Counted from the stretch's first letter, positions 38,403-47,050 are shown. The stretch: 64,000 nucleotides of DNA from Streptomyces sp. CGMCC 4.7035 (GCF_031583065.1 NZ_CP134053.1:7357001-7421000); one strand, 5' to 3'. Numbers and translations: made by a program. Notes: generated by a model not told the origin, from the letters alone.

Positions 38403-39206
38403 CTACATCTCGAAGGCCACGGTCACGGGAGCGTGATCCGACCACCGTTCGCCATGACTGGCCGCCCGCTCCACGACCGCCTTGACGGCTCGCCCCGCGA
38501 GCCCCGGGGTCGCCACGGCCAGGTCGATCCTCCAGCCCGTGTCGTTGTCGAAGGCACGCCCACGGTAGGACCACCAGGTGTACGGCCCCTCGACGTCCGG
38601 ATGCTGCGCCCGGACCACATCGACGTACCCGCCGTCCTCGGGGTCGAAGACCCTGCCCAGCCACTCCCGTTCCTCCGGCAGGAAGCCGGAGTTCTTCTGG
38701 TTGCCGCGCCAGTTCTTCAGGTCGGCCTCGCGGTGGGCGATGTTCCAGTCGCCGCACACCAGGACCTCGCGGCCGTCGGCGGCGGACCGTTCCCGAAGGT
38801 CCTTCAGATGACCGAGGAACTCGGCCATGAACCGGACTTTCTCGTCCTGCCGTTCGGTCCCGACCTCGCCGGAGGGCAGATACAGGCTGGCGACGGTGAC
38901 GCCCGGCAGATCGACCTCGACATACCGCCCACTGCCGTCGAACTCGGCCGAACCGAAGCCGACGCGGACGGCGTCGGGCTCGCGGCGGGTGTAGAGGGAG
39001 ACACCCGCGCGGCCCTTGGCGGCGGCGGGGGCGTGCACGACGTGCCAACCCTCGGGCGCGCGGACGGTCTCGGGCAGCTGCTGCGGCTCGGCGCGCACCT
39101 CTTGCAGGCAGAGCACATCGGCGGAGGTCCCGGCGAGCCACTCCACGAAGCCCTTCTTCGCCGCGGCCCGCAGCCCATTCACATTCACACTGGTCACGGT
39201 CAGCAC
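38403..39206 (-). CDS. xth: Exodeoxyribonuclease III
   Basis: ExoIII cleaves abasic sites and trims 3' ends in base-excision repair. The 267-residue protein has SVNVNGLRAA, the metal ligand Glu in CLQEVRAE, GDWNIAH, RIDLAVAT and the final SDHAPVTV with the catalytic Asp-His. The GTG at 39206 (VLTVTSVNVNG) is chosen over GTG 39197 by the usual family start. It ends 12 bases after the convergent MerR gene, with no clear terminator. Confidence 0.95.
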   Translation of the reverse strand: MLTVTSVNVNGLRAAAKKGFVEWLAGTSADVLCLQEVRAEPQQLPETVRAPEGWHVVHAPAAAKGRAGVSLYTRREPDAVRVGFGSAEFDGSGRYVEVDLPGVTVASLYLPSGEVGTERQDEKVRFMAEFLGHLKDLRERSAADGREVLVCGDWNIAHREADLKNWRGNQKNSGFLPEEREWLGRVFDPEDGGYVDVVRAQHPDVEGPYTWWSYRGRAFDNDTGWRIDLAVATPGLAGRAVKAVVERAASHGERWSDHAPVTVAFEM

Positions 39207-39274
39207 CCGGGCACGATACCGGCACACTGGACGAAGTCCAGAGTTCGATCACGCATAGATGTACAGTGAGTAGC

Positions 39275-39751
39275 ATGAATATACAACGGGTCCCCTTCGA
39301 CCACCCCGACGCCGTCAAGCTGAACGACGCCGTCCAGGCCGAGTACCACGTGCGCTACGGCGACGGCGGCGACGCCACGCACCTGGACCCGTCGCACTTC
39401 GAACCGCCGCACGGCCTGTATCTGATCGCCTACGACGAGACCGGCCGGCCCGTCGCCACGGGCGGCTGGCGCAGCCAGGACGAGAACGGCGAGGGCAACG
39501 AGGACGGTGACGCCGAGCTCAAGCGCATGTACGTCATCGAGGAGCTGCGCGGGCGCGGCCTGGCGCGCCGCATACTGGCCGCGCTGGAGGAGGACGCCCG
39601 CGCGACCGGCCGCACCCGCATGGTCCTGGAGACGGGCACCAAGCAGCCGGAGGCCGTGACCCTCTACACCTCCAGCGGCTACGAGCCGTGCGCGAAGTTC
39701 GGCTACTACCGCTTCCACGAACTCAGCCTGTGCTTCGCCAAGCCGCTGTAG
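39275..39751 (+). CDS. GNAT acetyltransferase
   Basis: This 158-residue protein has the acetyl-CoA loop ELRGRGLARRILAALEEDA and the closing TLYTSSGYEPCAKFGYY strand, typical of GNAT enzymes. LKRMYVIEELRGRG is the core motif A. Substrate is unknown. ATG at 39275 follows a TAGATGT -10-like box closely, so the mRNA may be nearly leaderless; the GTG at 39266 is an alternative. Confidence 0.88.
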   Translation: MNIQRVPFDHPDAVKLNDAVQAEYHVRYGDGGDATHLDPSHFEPPHGLYLIAYDETGRPVATGGWRSQDENGEGNEDGDAELKRMYVIEELRGRGLARRILAALEEDARATGRTRMVLETGTKQPEAVTLYTSSGYEPCAKFGYYRFHELSLCFAKPL

Positions 39752-39900
39752 GACACCGCCGGGCCGGGGCGCCCACCCCGGCCCTGCCCTGCGTGTTCTC
39801 CCTCACATCCGCGAAGCGTCCATGAAGCGCCCGTGAGGCGCGGGGTGAACCCCTCGCCGCACACGCCGCGTTCGGCGTCCCCTGGAGAGAACTGCGGAGA

Positions 39901-39960
39901 ACTGGGGAGCCCTGTGGGGCACTGGGGAGCACTGGGGAGCACTGGGGAGCACTGGGGAGC
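39901..39960. repeat. 10-bp tandem repeat
   Basis: ACTGGGGAGC occurs once at 39901, then after a diverged copy four perfect times from 39921 to 39960. Earlier bases (39885-39900) look like a more diverged start of the same array. It lies between the acetyltransferase and the terminator at 39973. Confidence 0.9.
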
Positions 39961-39972
39961 CTTGGCGAAAAC

Positions 39973-40010
39973 GAAGATCCCGCCCGATCTTCCGATCGGA
40001 CGGGATCTTC
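39973..40010. terminator. 17-bp stem terminator
   Basis: GAAGATCCCGCCCGATC and GATCGGACGGGATCTTC pair with one mismatch around a TTCC loop. It lies just past the 3' end of the tRNA gene (minus strand) and after the acetyltransferase, so it can serve both. Confidence 0.85.
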
Positions 40011-40043
40011 TCAACTTCCCTGTTCCCCAGGGAGTTGTTGCGG

Positions 40044-40117
40044 TGGACCTGAGGGGATTTGAACCCCTGGCCCCCTCGATGCGAACGAGGTGCGCTACCG
40101 GACTGCGCCACAGGCCC
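40044..40117 (-). tRNA. tRNA-Ala (anticodon CGC)
   Basis: A complete cloverleaf folds: acceptor GGGCCTG/CAGGTCC with one G-U pair, anticodon stem CCTCG/CGAGG around TTCGCAT (CGC at positions 34-36), and T-arm AGGGG-TTCAAAT-CCCCT. The discriminator base is A and the CCA end is not encoded. CGC reads the Ala codon GCG, which is common in this GC-rich genome. Confidence 0.95.
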
Positions 40118-40208
40118 TTGCAACGAGTGAAACTCTAGCATCCCCATCGGCCTGCCAGGAAATCCGTTCCGCCCTGGTCAACAACGGCGCCCGACAGGAG
40201 GCCGCCCC

Positions 40209-41495
40209 CTACTCGTTGGCGGCCCGTGGCCGTTCCCCGTCCTCGTACTGGTCGAACAGCGGCGTACGGCCCCGCCCCCGGGCCCGCCGCGCCGAGGCCG
40301 CCCGCCGGGCGTCGCTCCGACCGCCGTCCACGGGCTCCGCGCGCTCCTGGGCCGCGGCCGTGTCCTCCTCCGGGGCGACAGGCTCGGCGCCGGCCGTGGA
40401 CACCCCGGGTACGGGCGCCGCGGCCTCCGCCGCACTCGACCGCGCGGAGCTCCACGCGTCCGGCGCGCCGAGATCCACGCTGGGCGTCGCCCGCGGAGCG
40501 ACCGGCGCGGTCACATACGTCGGCAGCGGCACCGGCACCGGATCCCAGCTCTCTCCGTGCCCCGGCCTGCGCTGCCGCTCGCGCTGCTGGTCCACCCACT
40601 CCGCGTGGTCGGTCTGCTCGACGAGTGCCCGGCGGTCGGCGGCGAGCGCGGACAGCCCCGGGTCGCTCTCCGGCTCGGGTCCCTCCTCCGGTTCGTCGGA
40701 GTCGGAGTCGACCGGGGGGCGCCGCCTGGGCTGCCGCTCCCGCAGTCGCTGTGCTGCCGCCTCGGCCTGCCGCCGGTCCATCGTGTAGACGAACCGCTTG
40801 CGCTCCTGCGCCCGCAGATAGGCGATATACGCGCTCAGCAGCACGGCGGGCACACCGGGCGCCCACAGGAACGCGAGGCCCCCGACCGCGGCGACGATCG
40901 CGCCCAGCGTGAACGCGAGGAAGAGCATCACGGTCGTACGGCGTCGGCGCGCGAGCACCTTCGAGCGCCGGGCGCGCGCGGCGGCCTCCGCCGCAGCGGC
41001 CTTCCGCGCCCGGGCCCCGCCCTTGCCCGCCGGCATGCGCGCGGCCGCCGACTCGGGCGCGGCAGCGCCCTTGGCGGAGGGGTGCGCACCGGCGGTCCCC
41101 GACGGAGCGTGGGTCCCGGCAGCCCCCGACGGAGCGTGCGCGCCGGGCTTGGTCGCGCCCTGGCCGCCCGGCTCCCGGCGGGCCGGATTCTCCGGTTCCA
41201 CCCGGGCCCGCGCCTGCTGCCCGGTCGGACGCATGGCGAAGGCCCGGACGTCCACCGAGTCGGTGACGCCGTCCGGATCGGCGCTGTGCTCCCCCTCTTC
41301 GGCGGAGCGCGCGCGCAGGTCCCTGGCGTATCGGCGCTCCATGCCCGCCCGTCCGGAAAGCAGCCGGATGGCGGTGCTGAAGCGTTCCGTCGGACGAGAC
41401 TCGTTCAACTCGTCCTGCCTACGGAGCCACATCGGCACCAAGTAGGCGGCCCAGGCCCCGACAATGACTGCGTAGATGAGGCCGCTGCTGCTCAC
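40209..41495 (-). CDS. sepX: Divisome membrane protein SepX/GlpR
   Basis: This 428-residue protein starts MSSSGLIYAVIVGAWAAYLVPMWLRRQDE with one membrane helix. Two more adjoining helices follow at about residues 188-228 (TTVMLFLAFTLGAIVAAVGG, FLWAPGVPAVLLSAYIAYL). The rest is disordered Ala/Pro/Arg-rich cytoplasmic sequence. Recent work named this family SepX in Streptomyces, needed for hyphal septa, and GlpR in Corynebacterium, the membrane receptor of the gephyrin-like protein Glp. The glp gene lies 2.5 kb upstream in the same direction, which supports the call. Confidence 0.88.
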   Translation of the reverse strand: MSSSGLIYAVIVGAWAAYLVPMWLRRQDELNESRPTERFSTAIRLLSGRAGMERRYARDLRARSAEEGEHSADPDGVTDSVDVRAFAMRPTGQQARARVEPENPARREPGGQGATKPGAHAPSGAAGTHAPSGTAGAHPSAKGAAAPESAAARMPAGKGGARARKAAAAEAAARARRSKVLARRRRTTVMLFLAFTLGAIVAAVGGLAFLWAPGVPAVLLSAYIAYLRAQERKRFVYTMDRRQAEAAAQRLRERQPRRRPPVDSDSDEPEEGPEPESDPGLSALAADRRALVEQTDHAEWVDQQRERQRRPGHGESWDPVPVPLPTYVTAPVAPRATPSVDLGAPDAWSSARSSAAEAAAPVPGVSTAGAEPVAPEEDTAAAQERAEPVDGGRSDARRAASARRARGRGRTPLFDQYEDGERPRAANE

Positions 41496-41668
41496 GTCTC
41501 ACACGGTAGAGGGGTTTGCGTGAGGCCATCTGCCAATTCGGCCGGTGTGTCGCACGATCTGGCTGATATTTCGAACTTTTTTTGGGACCGATGCGATCAG
41601 CGGGCCAACGGGACCGCCAATTCATTGGCCCGAGACGATCGCCACCCGATCAATTTCGAACACATTTT
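41496..41668. other. AT-rich intergenic island upstream of sepX
   Basis: This 173-base gap contains two copies of ATTTCGAAC (41568 and 41653), each followed by a T-run, and an inverted repeat GGGCCAA...TTGGCCC (41602-41631). The T-runs and low GC are unusual here. No ORF is supported. TACCGTGTG near the sepX start may be its -10 region. Confidence 0.5.
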
Positions 41669-42301
41669 TTATTTTCCGGGGTGTGCCCGCTGTGAGCGTG
41701 CCCGGTGCCAGCGCCCGAGCAACCCCTCGGGCACCTCTTCCGCGGTGAGCGCGAAGACGAGGTGGTCCCGCCAGGCCCCGTCGATGTGCAGATAACGCGG
41801 CCGAAGCCCTTCCTCCCGGAATCCGAGTTTCTCCACGACCCGGCGGCTCGGGCCGTTCTCGGGGCGAATGCAGACTTCGATGCGGTGCAGCCCGACGGTC
41901 CGGAAGCAGTGGTCGACGACCAGCGCCACCGCCGTCGGCATCACGCCCCGGCCCGCGACCGCCTGGTCCACCCAGTAGCCGACGTGCCCCGAGCACATCG
42001 AGCCCCAGGTGATCCCGGCCACCGTCAACTGCCCGACGAGCCGCCCCTGGTACTCGATGACGAAGGGCAGCATCCGGCCCGCGTTGGCCTCGCCGCGCAG
42101 ATGCCGGACCATCTGGCGGTAGGTCGGCCGGTGCGCCATCGGGCCGCCGGGGGCGGGCGGCGGAATGGTCGCCTCCCAGGGGCGCAGCCAGTCCCGGTTG
42201 CGCCGGTTGACCTCGCGCCAGGCCCGCTGGTCGCGCAGCCTTATCGGCCGGAGGACGACATCGCCGTCCGCCAGCTCGACGGGCCAGGATGGGCTGTTCA
42301 G
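41669..42301 (-). CDS. RimJ/RimL-type GNAT acetyltransferase with likely CTG start
   Basis: The frame gives 210 residues of a GNAT N-acetyltransferase: LADGDVVLRPIRLRDQRAW, FVIEYQGRLVGQLTV, GYWVDQAVAGRGVMPTAV, and the closing RPENGPSRRVVEKLGFREEG, typical of RimJ/RimL ribosomal-protein acetylases. There is no in-frame ATG, GTG or TTG upstream of Met at 42139, though strong homology extends about 50 residues further. The CTG at 42301 overlaps the mog stop (CTGA) with a G-run ahead, matching the coupled starts around it. A start at 42139 would cut the fold. A one-base indel is the alternative. Confidence 0.8.
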   Translation of the reverse strand: MNSPSWPVELADGDVVLRPIRLRDQRAWREVNRRNRDWLRPWEATIPPPAPGGPMAHRPTYRQMVRHLRGEANAGRMLPFVIEYQGRLVGQLTVAGITWGSMCSGHVGYWVDQAVAGRGVMPTAVALVVDHCFRTVGLHRIEVCIRPENGPSRRVVEKLGFREEGLRPRYLHIDGAWRDHLVFALTAEEVPEGLLGRWHRARSQRAHPGK

Positions 42302-42879
42302 TTCGCACCCCCACTCGGTGTGGAGCGGTCCTCGCCGACCGGGGATCCGCCTGCGTCGGCCCTGGGGTGGTCACCGCCGCGGATCTGGTCGACGGCGTGC
42401 ACCAACAGGGGTTCCAGGACGGCCAGTCCGTCCTTCACCCCGCCGGTGGATCCCGGCAGGTTGACGATCAGTGTCCCGTCGGCGACTCCGGCGAGTCCCC
42501 GCGAGAGCGCCGCCGTGGGCACCTTCTCTCTTCCGAACGCCCTGATGGCCTCGGGAATGCCCGGAACCTCGTAGTCGATCACCGCGCGGGTCGCCTCGGG
42601 GGTGCGGTCGGTGGGTGAGATGCCGGTGCCGCCGGTCGTCACGATCACGTCGTAACCCGCGCGGGAGCCGGTCCGCAGCGCGTTCTCCACCGGGTCCCCG
42701 TCCGGGACCACCCAGGGTCCGTCGACCGCGAACCCGAACCGGATGAGCGCCTCCGCGATGAGGGGCCCGCCCTTGTCCTCGTACACCCCGGCGGCCGCGC
42801 GGTTCGACGCGGTCACGACCAGGGCCGCGTAAGGCGCCGACAGGGCGCCGCCGATCGGGGGCTCTACCGGCGCCGTCAT
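42298..42879 (-). CDS. mog: Molybdopterin adenylyltransferase-type protein
   Basis: This 193-residue MogA/MoaB-family protein acts in molybdenum cofactor synthesis. It has [21 protein letters not shown], the MPT-binding signature, and [12 protein letters not shown] near the C-terminus. The ATG at 42879 overlaps the moaC stop (ATGA), so the two are coupled. The downstream acetyltransferase starts inside its stop codon. In this family the protein adenylylates molybdopterin. Confidence 0.92.
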   Translation of the reverse strand: MTAPVEPPIGGALSAPYAALVVTASNRAAAGVYEDKGGPLIAEALIRFGFAVDGPWVVPDGDPVENALRTGSRAGYDVIVTTGGTGISPTDRTPEATRAVIDYEVPGIPEAIRAFGREKVPTAALSRGLAGVADGTLIVNLPGSTGGVKDGLAVLEPLLVHAVDQIRGGDHPRADAGGSPVGEDRSTPSGGAN

Positions 42880-43355
42880 GCCCGACTCCAGTCGCCCGAC
42901 TTCCCGCCCGTCTTCTCCTCCACGCGCACGTCCGTGATCACCGCCCCCTTGTCGACCGCCTTGACCATGTCGATCACGGTCAGCGCCGCGACACTGACCG
43001 CGGTGAGCGCCTCCATCTCGACGCCCGTGCGGTCCGTGGTCTTCACGGTGGCCGTGATCTCGACGGCGTCGTCCGCGACCGACAGATCCAGCTTCACACC
43101 CGACACCGCGAGCGGGTGGCACAGGGGGATGAGGTCCGGCGTGCGCTTGGCGCCCATGATTCCCGCGATGCGCGCGGTGGCGAGCGCGTCGCCCTTGGGG
43201 ACGCCCTCGCCGCGCAGCAGCTCGACCACGCGCGGCGAGACCAGGACGCGGCCGCTGGCGCGCGCGGTGCGTTCGGTCACGTCCTTCCCGGAAACGTCGA
43301 CCATGCGGGCTGCCCCGGCGTCGTCGATGTGGGTCAGTCGATCCTGCGAACTCAT
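42876..43355 (-). CDS. moaC: Cyclic pyranopterin monophosphate synthase
   Basis: MoaC converts the MoaA product into cyclic pyranopterin phosphate, the first stable molybdenum-cofactor precursor. The 159-residue protein has [43 protein letters not shown] and [25 protein letters not shown], all family signatures. It precedes mog with a four-base overlap. Upstream is the 0.7-kb repeat region that separates it from glp. Confidence 0.96.
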   Translation of the reverse strand: MSSQDRLTHIDDAGAARMVDVSGKDVTERTARASGRVLVSPRVVELLRGEGVPKGDALATARIAGIMGAKRTPDLIPLCHPLAVSGVKLDLSVADDAVEITATVKTTDRTGVEMEALTAVSVAALTVIDMVKAVDKGAVITDVRVEEKTGGKSGDWSRA

Positions 43356-43628
43356 GTGCTGCGGCGCTCCCGGTCCGGGCCCGGCGAACTACGGCGCGCG
43401 GGCCTGTTGTGCGCGACACGGTACCGCCAACCCACCGCACCCGACCGAGCAAGGTCCCATGGACCGCCCCACCGGACCGAAAGCAGCCATGGGCCTACCC
43501 CGGCCGAGCAGGCCCCACAGACCAACCCAGCGGATCGGACGGGGCCCACGGACCAACCCACCAGACGGAACGAGGCCCCACGGGCCTCGCCACCCGGCCG
43601 AGCAGGCTCCGGCAGACCGACGAGACCC
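43356..43628. other. Repeat-rich gap upstream of moaC
   Basis: No gene is supported here. Degenerate copies of a GGCCGAGCAGG/CCACGGACCAACCCA pattern occur at about 43440-43620. Long open frames on the minus strand translate to Cys/Pro/Arg-rich repeats with no family likeness and are a by-product of composition. The moaC promoter should lie within the first 100 bases. Confidence 0.5.
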
Positions 43629-44044
43629 CCTGCCCAGACACTCCGCCGCGGTAAGGCGCCGCATCCACGGGCACCAGGCCCTGTGAGGCGCAGCCGACGC
43701 CAGCACCCGGCGTGGTGAGGCGCCGCAGGCGGAGGCACCCAGCATGGCGAGGCGCCGCCGGCACAGGCACCGGGCGCGGCAAAGCACCGCAAAACTGGGC
43801 GCCCGGCGCGGTAAGGCGCCGCGTCCACAGGCACCCGGCCCTGTGAGGCGCAGCCGACCCCAGCACCCGGCGTGGTGAGGCGCCGCAGGCGGAGGCACCC
43901 AGCATGGCGAGGCGCCGCCGGCACAGGCACCGGGCGCGGCAAAGCACCGCAAAACTGGGCGCCCCGCGCAGCAAAGCGCTGCGTCCACAGGCACCGGGCG
44001 CGGCAAAGCGCCGCAGGCGTGGGCGCCCGGCGCAGTAAAGCGCC
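43629..44044. repeat. 32-bp minisatellite, 12 full copies plus a partial
   Basis: Units begin at 43661 and then every 32 bases to 44013 (43693, 43725, 43757, 43789, 43821, 43853, 43885, 43917, 43949, 43981). A partial unit lies before 43661. The consensus has GGCACCCGGC near the middle and ends GGYRARGCGCC. A higher-order 160-base unit (five repeats) is duplicated: 43661-43820 and 43821-43980 are nearly identical. There are no spacers between units. Confidence 0.93.
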
Positions 44045-44059
44045 GCGGCATGGGTGGGC

Positions 44060-45382
44060 TCAGGTGAGCAGGATCGTCTCGACCTCCGTGCCCGGTTCCA
44101 CCGACGTGTCGTCCTCGGGGACGACGATCAGTGCGTCGGCCTGCGCGAGGGCAGCGATCAGGTGCGATCCGGCGCCACCGACCGGCGTCACCGTGCCGTC
44201 GGCGTACTTCCCGCGCAGGAACTGTCGGCGCCCGACCGGCGAGGTCAGCGCCTTGTCCGTCTCCAGGACGGCCCTGACCCGGGGGCGGTGCACGTCCTCC
44301 AGGCCCATCAGGGTGCGGATCGCGGGGCGCACGAACAGTTCGAAGGAGACGTACGACGACACCGGGTTGCCCGGCAGCGCGAGCAGCGGCGTGTGGTCGG
44401 GGCCGATGGAGCCGAAGCCCTGCGGCTTGCCGGGCTGCATGGCGAGCTTGCGGAAATCGACGCCGCCGCCCGCCTCGTCCTCGTCGCCGACGGAGGACAG
44501 CGCCTCCTTGACGACGTCGTACGCCCCGACGCTCACCCCTCCGGTCGTGACCATGAGGTCCGCGCGGACGAGCTGGTCCTCGATGGTGGAGCGGAGCGTG
44601 TCGGCGTCGTCGGCGACCGCGCCGACCCGGTAGGCGATGGCCCCGGCGTCCCGCGCGGCGGCGGTGAGGGCGAAGCTGTTGGAGTCGTAGATCTGGCCGC
44701 CCGCCAGTTCCGTATCGGGCTGGACCAGTTCGCTGCCGGTGGACAGGACGACCACGCGCGGGCGCGGGCGCACGCGTACCGTGCCGCGGCCGATCGCGGC
44801 GAGCAGCGCGATCTGCGGCGGCCCGAGAACGGTGCCCGCCGCGAGGGCGAGGTCGCCGGCCCTCACATCGCTGCCCTTCGCGCGCACATGCGCGCGTACC
44901 TCGGCCGGGCGGTGGACCCGCACCTGCCCGGAGGCGCCCTCCGGGGACAGGCTGCGGGCCTGCATCCCGGAGACGGGCCCGCCGCCCATCCCGCCGTCGG
45001 TCCACTCCACGGGAACGACGGTCTCGGCGCCGGGCGGCAGGGGGGCACCGGTCATGATGCGCGCGGCCTGGCCGGGCCCCACCTGGAGCAGGCCGGCCGA
45101 GCCCGCCGCGACGTCCCCGATCACCGTGAGGACGGCCGGGAACTCCTCGCTCGCGCCCGCGACATCCGCGACCCGCACCGCGTACCCGTCCATCGAGCTG
45201 TTGTCGAACGGCGGCAGCGAGACCGGCACCGTGACGTCCTCGACGAGGACGCAGCCCTGGGCGTCGAGCAGTTGCAGCTCGATCGGCTCCAGGGGGCGAA
45301 CGGTGGCGAGGATGTCCTCCAGGTGTTCGTCCACCGACCAGAGGTGGTCCTGTCCCGTGGTGCGGGTCGCGGCGGCGCTCAA
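44060..45382 (-). CDS. glp: Gephyrin-like molybdotransferase Glp (MoeA family)
   Basis: This 440-residue protein has the MoeA fold: WSVDEHLEDIL, the PPFDNSSMDGYAV substrate loop, RIMTGAPLPPGAETVVP, VVVLSTGSELV, TTGGVSVGAYDVVKEAL and LPGNPVSSYVSFE. MoeA inserts molybdenum; Glp members in Actinobacteria also bind FtsZ and the membrane receptor GlpR/SepX. The start is TTG at 45382, with GAGGAG at the right distance inside the galU end and a four-base gap. Chromosomal linkage to sepX suggests the division role. Confidence 0.92.
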   Translation of the reverse strand: MSAAATRTTGQDHLWSVDEHLEDILATVRPLEPIELQLLDAQGCVLVEDVTVPVSLPPFDNSSMDGYAVRVADVAGASEEFPAVLTVIGDVAAGSAGLLQVGPGQAARIMTGAPLPPGAETVVPVEWTDGGMGGGPVSGMQARSLSPEGASGQVRVHRPAEVRAHVRAKGSDVRAGDLALAAGTVLGPPQIALLAAIGRGTVRVRPRPRVVVLSTGSELVQPDTELAGGQIYDSNSFALTAAARDAGAIAYRVGAVADDADTLRSTIEDQLVRADLMVTTGGVSVGAYDVVKEALSSVGDEDEAGGGVDFRKLAMQPGKPQGFGSIGPDHTPLLALPGNPVSSYVSFELFVRPAIRTLMGLEDVHRPRVRAVLETDKALTSPVGRRQFLRGKYADGTVTPVGGAGSHLIAALAQADALIVVPEDDTSVEPGTEVETILLT

Positions 45383-45386
45383 ATCG

Positions 45387-46313
45387 CTACATCTCCTCGG
45401 CTACGTAACTGCGAAGCCAGGTCCGGAAGTCCGGGCCCAGGTCTTCACGTTCGCATGCGAGTCTGACAATGGCACGCAGGTAGTCGCCACGGTCGCCGGT
45501 GTCATAGCGGCGGCCCTTGAAGACGACACCGTGCACGGGGCCGCCGGCCTTCCCCTCGGCGGTCGTCGCCGACGAATACGTCTGGGCGAGTTGCTGGAGG
45601 GCGTCGGTGAGCTGGATCTCGCCGCCGCGGCCCGGCTCGGTCTTGCGCAGTATGTCGAAGATGTGCGGGTCGAGGACGTAACGGCCGATGATCGCGTAGT
45701 TGCTGGGGGCGTCGGCAGGGTCGGGCTTCTCGACCAGCCCGGTCACCTGGACCACGTCGCCGTCCTCGGTGGGCTCGACGGCCGCACACCCGTAGAGGTG
45801 GATCTGCTCCGGCGCGACCTCCATGAGCGCGATGACGCTGCCGCCGCGCTCCTCCTGGACCTCGACCATGCGGGCCAGCAGGGGGTCGCGGGGGTCGATC
45901 AGGTCGTCGCCGAGGAGGACGGCGAAGGGCTCCTGGCCGACGTGCGGGGCGGCGCACAGGACCGCGTGACCGAGGCCCCTGGGGTCGCCCTGGCGGACGT
46001 AGTGCATAGTGGCGAGGTCACTGGACTCCTGGACCTTCGCGAGCCGTTTCGCGTCGCCCTTCTTCTGGAGGGCGGACTCCAGCTCGTAGTTGCGGTCGAA
46101 GTGGTCCTCGAGAGGGCGCTTGTTGCGGCCTGTGATCATCAGGACGTCGTCGAGCCCCGCCGACACGGCCTCCTCGACCACGTACTGGATCGCGGGCTTG
46201 TCGACGACCGGCAGCATCTCTTTGGGAGTGGCTTTGGTGGCCGGCAGGAACCGGGTGCCGAGGCCTGCTGCGGGAATGACAGCCTTGGTGATCCTGGGGT
46301 GCGACTGAGTCAT
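45387..46313 (-). CDS. galU: UTP-glucose-1-phosphate uridylyltransferase
   Basis: GalU makes UDP-glucose for wall polymers and glycans. The 308-residue protein has AVIPAAGLGTRFLPATKATPKEM, the VDKPAIQYVVEEA motif, GDPRGLGHAVLCA, LLGDDLI and VVFKGRRYDTGDR. ATG at 46313 (MTQSHPRITK) is preferred over an ATG 12 bases upstream. It is the first gene of a likely galU-glp unit, with only four bases between them. Confidence 0.96.
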   Translation of the reverse strand: MTQSHPRITKAVIPAAGLGTRFLPATKATPKEMLPVVDKPAIQYVVEEAVSAGLDDVLMITGRNKRPLEDHFDRNYELESALQKKGDAKRLAKVQESSDLATMHYVRQGDPRGLGHAVLCAAPHVGQEPFAVLLGDDLIDPRDPLLARMVEVQEERGGSVIALMEVAPEQIHLYGCAAVEPTEDGDVVQVTGLVEKPDPADAPSNYAIIGRYVLDPHIFDILRKTEPGRGGEIQLTDALQQLAQTYSSATTAEGKAGGPVHGVVFKGRRYDTGDRGDYLRAIVRLACEREDLGPDFRTWLRSYVAEEM

Positions 46314-46417
46314 GCCCGCCACCATATCGGGTGGCTATATGCGCTATCTGTGGATGCGGTTAATTCGCTCTCATATGAGCGCTTTCAAGAAGGGTAGGGC
46401 AGTGACCTGTGGATCCC
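46314..46417. promoter_or_regulatory. Divergent galU/folate-ligase promoter region
   Basis: Two inverted repeats are present: GCCACC-N6-GGTGGC at about 46317-46334 and CTCATATGAG near 46371-46380. The central part (GGTTAATTC) is AT-rich and suits back-to-back promoters. The proteins that bind are unknown. Confidence 0.5.
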
Positions 46418-47029
46418 ATGGGACACGAGTCAGAGCCTGGCAAGCGTGTGTTTCGCCGAGGGTTCCTCTCGGTGAGGAGCAGGTTGACGGCGGATGACGT
46501 GCGCAAAGCAGCGGCCACGCTCGCGGAGCGCGCACTGGAGCTGCCCGAACTGGGGCACGCGCGCACGGTCGCGGCCTACGTCTCCGTGGGGGCCGAACCG
46601 GGCACCCTCGCGCTCCTGGACGCACTGCACGCGCGGGGCGTGCGCGTGCTGCTCCCGGTGCTCCTGCCGGACAACGACCTCGACTGGGGCGCGTACGCCG
46701 GACCGGGCTCCCTCATACGCGTGCGGCACGGCGGAAAGATGGACCTCCTGGAGCCCGCGGGCGAGCGCCTGGGCCCGGAGGCCGTCCAGCAGGCCGACGC
46801 CGTGCTGCTGCCCGGTCTGGCCGTCGACGCGCGCGGCATGCGCCTGGGGCGCGGCGGGGGCTCCTACGACCGCGTCCTGGCCCGCCTGGAGCGCGTCGGC
46901 GCCGACCCCGCGCTGGTGGTGCTCCTGTACGACGCGGAGGTCGTCGAGCGGGTCCCGGAGGAGGCCCACGACCGCCCGGTGCACGCGGTGGTGACACCGT
47001 CGGGCGTGCGCCGCTTCCGCGAGCCCTAG
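46418..47029 (+). CDS. 5-formyltetrahydrofolate cyclo-ligase
   Basis: This 203-residue enzyme uses ATP to turn 5-formyl-THF into 5,10-methenyl-THF. KRVFRRGFLSVRSRL carries the basic nucleotide-binding start, and the core signature LLPGLAVDARGMRLGRGGGSYDRVLA is clear. ATG at 46418 is chosen; GTG at 46409 is possible. It is divergent from galU and ends at a strong terminator. Confidence 0.93.
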   Translation: MGHESEPGKRVFRRGFLSVRSRLTADDVRKAAATLAERALELPELGHARTVAAYVSVGAEPGTLALLDALHARGVRVLLPVLLPDNDLDWGAYAGPGSLIRVRHGGKMDLLEPAGERLGPEAVQQADAVLLPGLAVDARGMRLGRGGGSYDRVLARLERVGADPALVVLLYDAEVVERVPEEAHDRPVHAVVTPSGVRRFREP

Positions 47030-47050
47030 GACCGGCCGCTACGTCTCCGC

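Noticed and set aside
40495..41100. Antisense frames in the Ala/Pro/Arg-rich part of sepX
   Set aside because: High-GC composition opens all frames; the minus frame is fixed by its membrane helices.
43629..44044. Possible CRISPR array (regular 32-bp periodicity)
   Set aside because: Units are contiguous and similar along their whole length with no unique spacers, and no cas genes are near.
43389..45005. Long minus-strand ORFs across the minisatellite and glp
   Set aside because: They follow the repeat composition, give Cys/Pro/Arg-rich low-complexity protein and run antisense-frame through glp; no family likeness.
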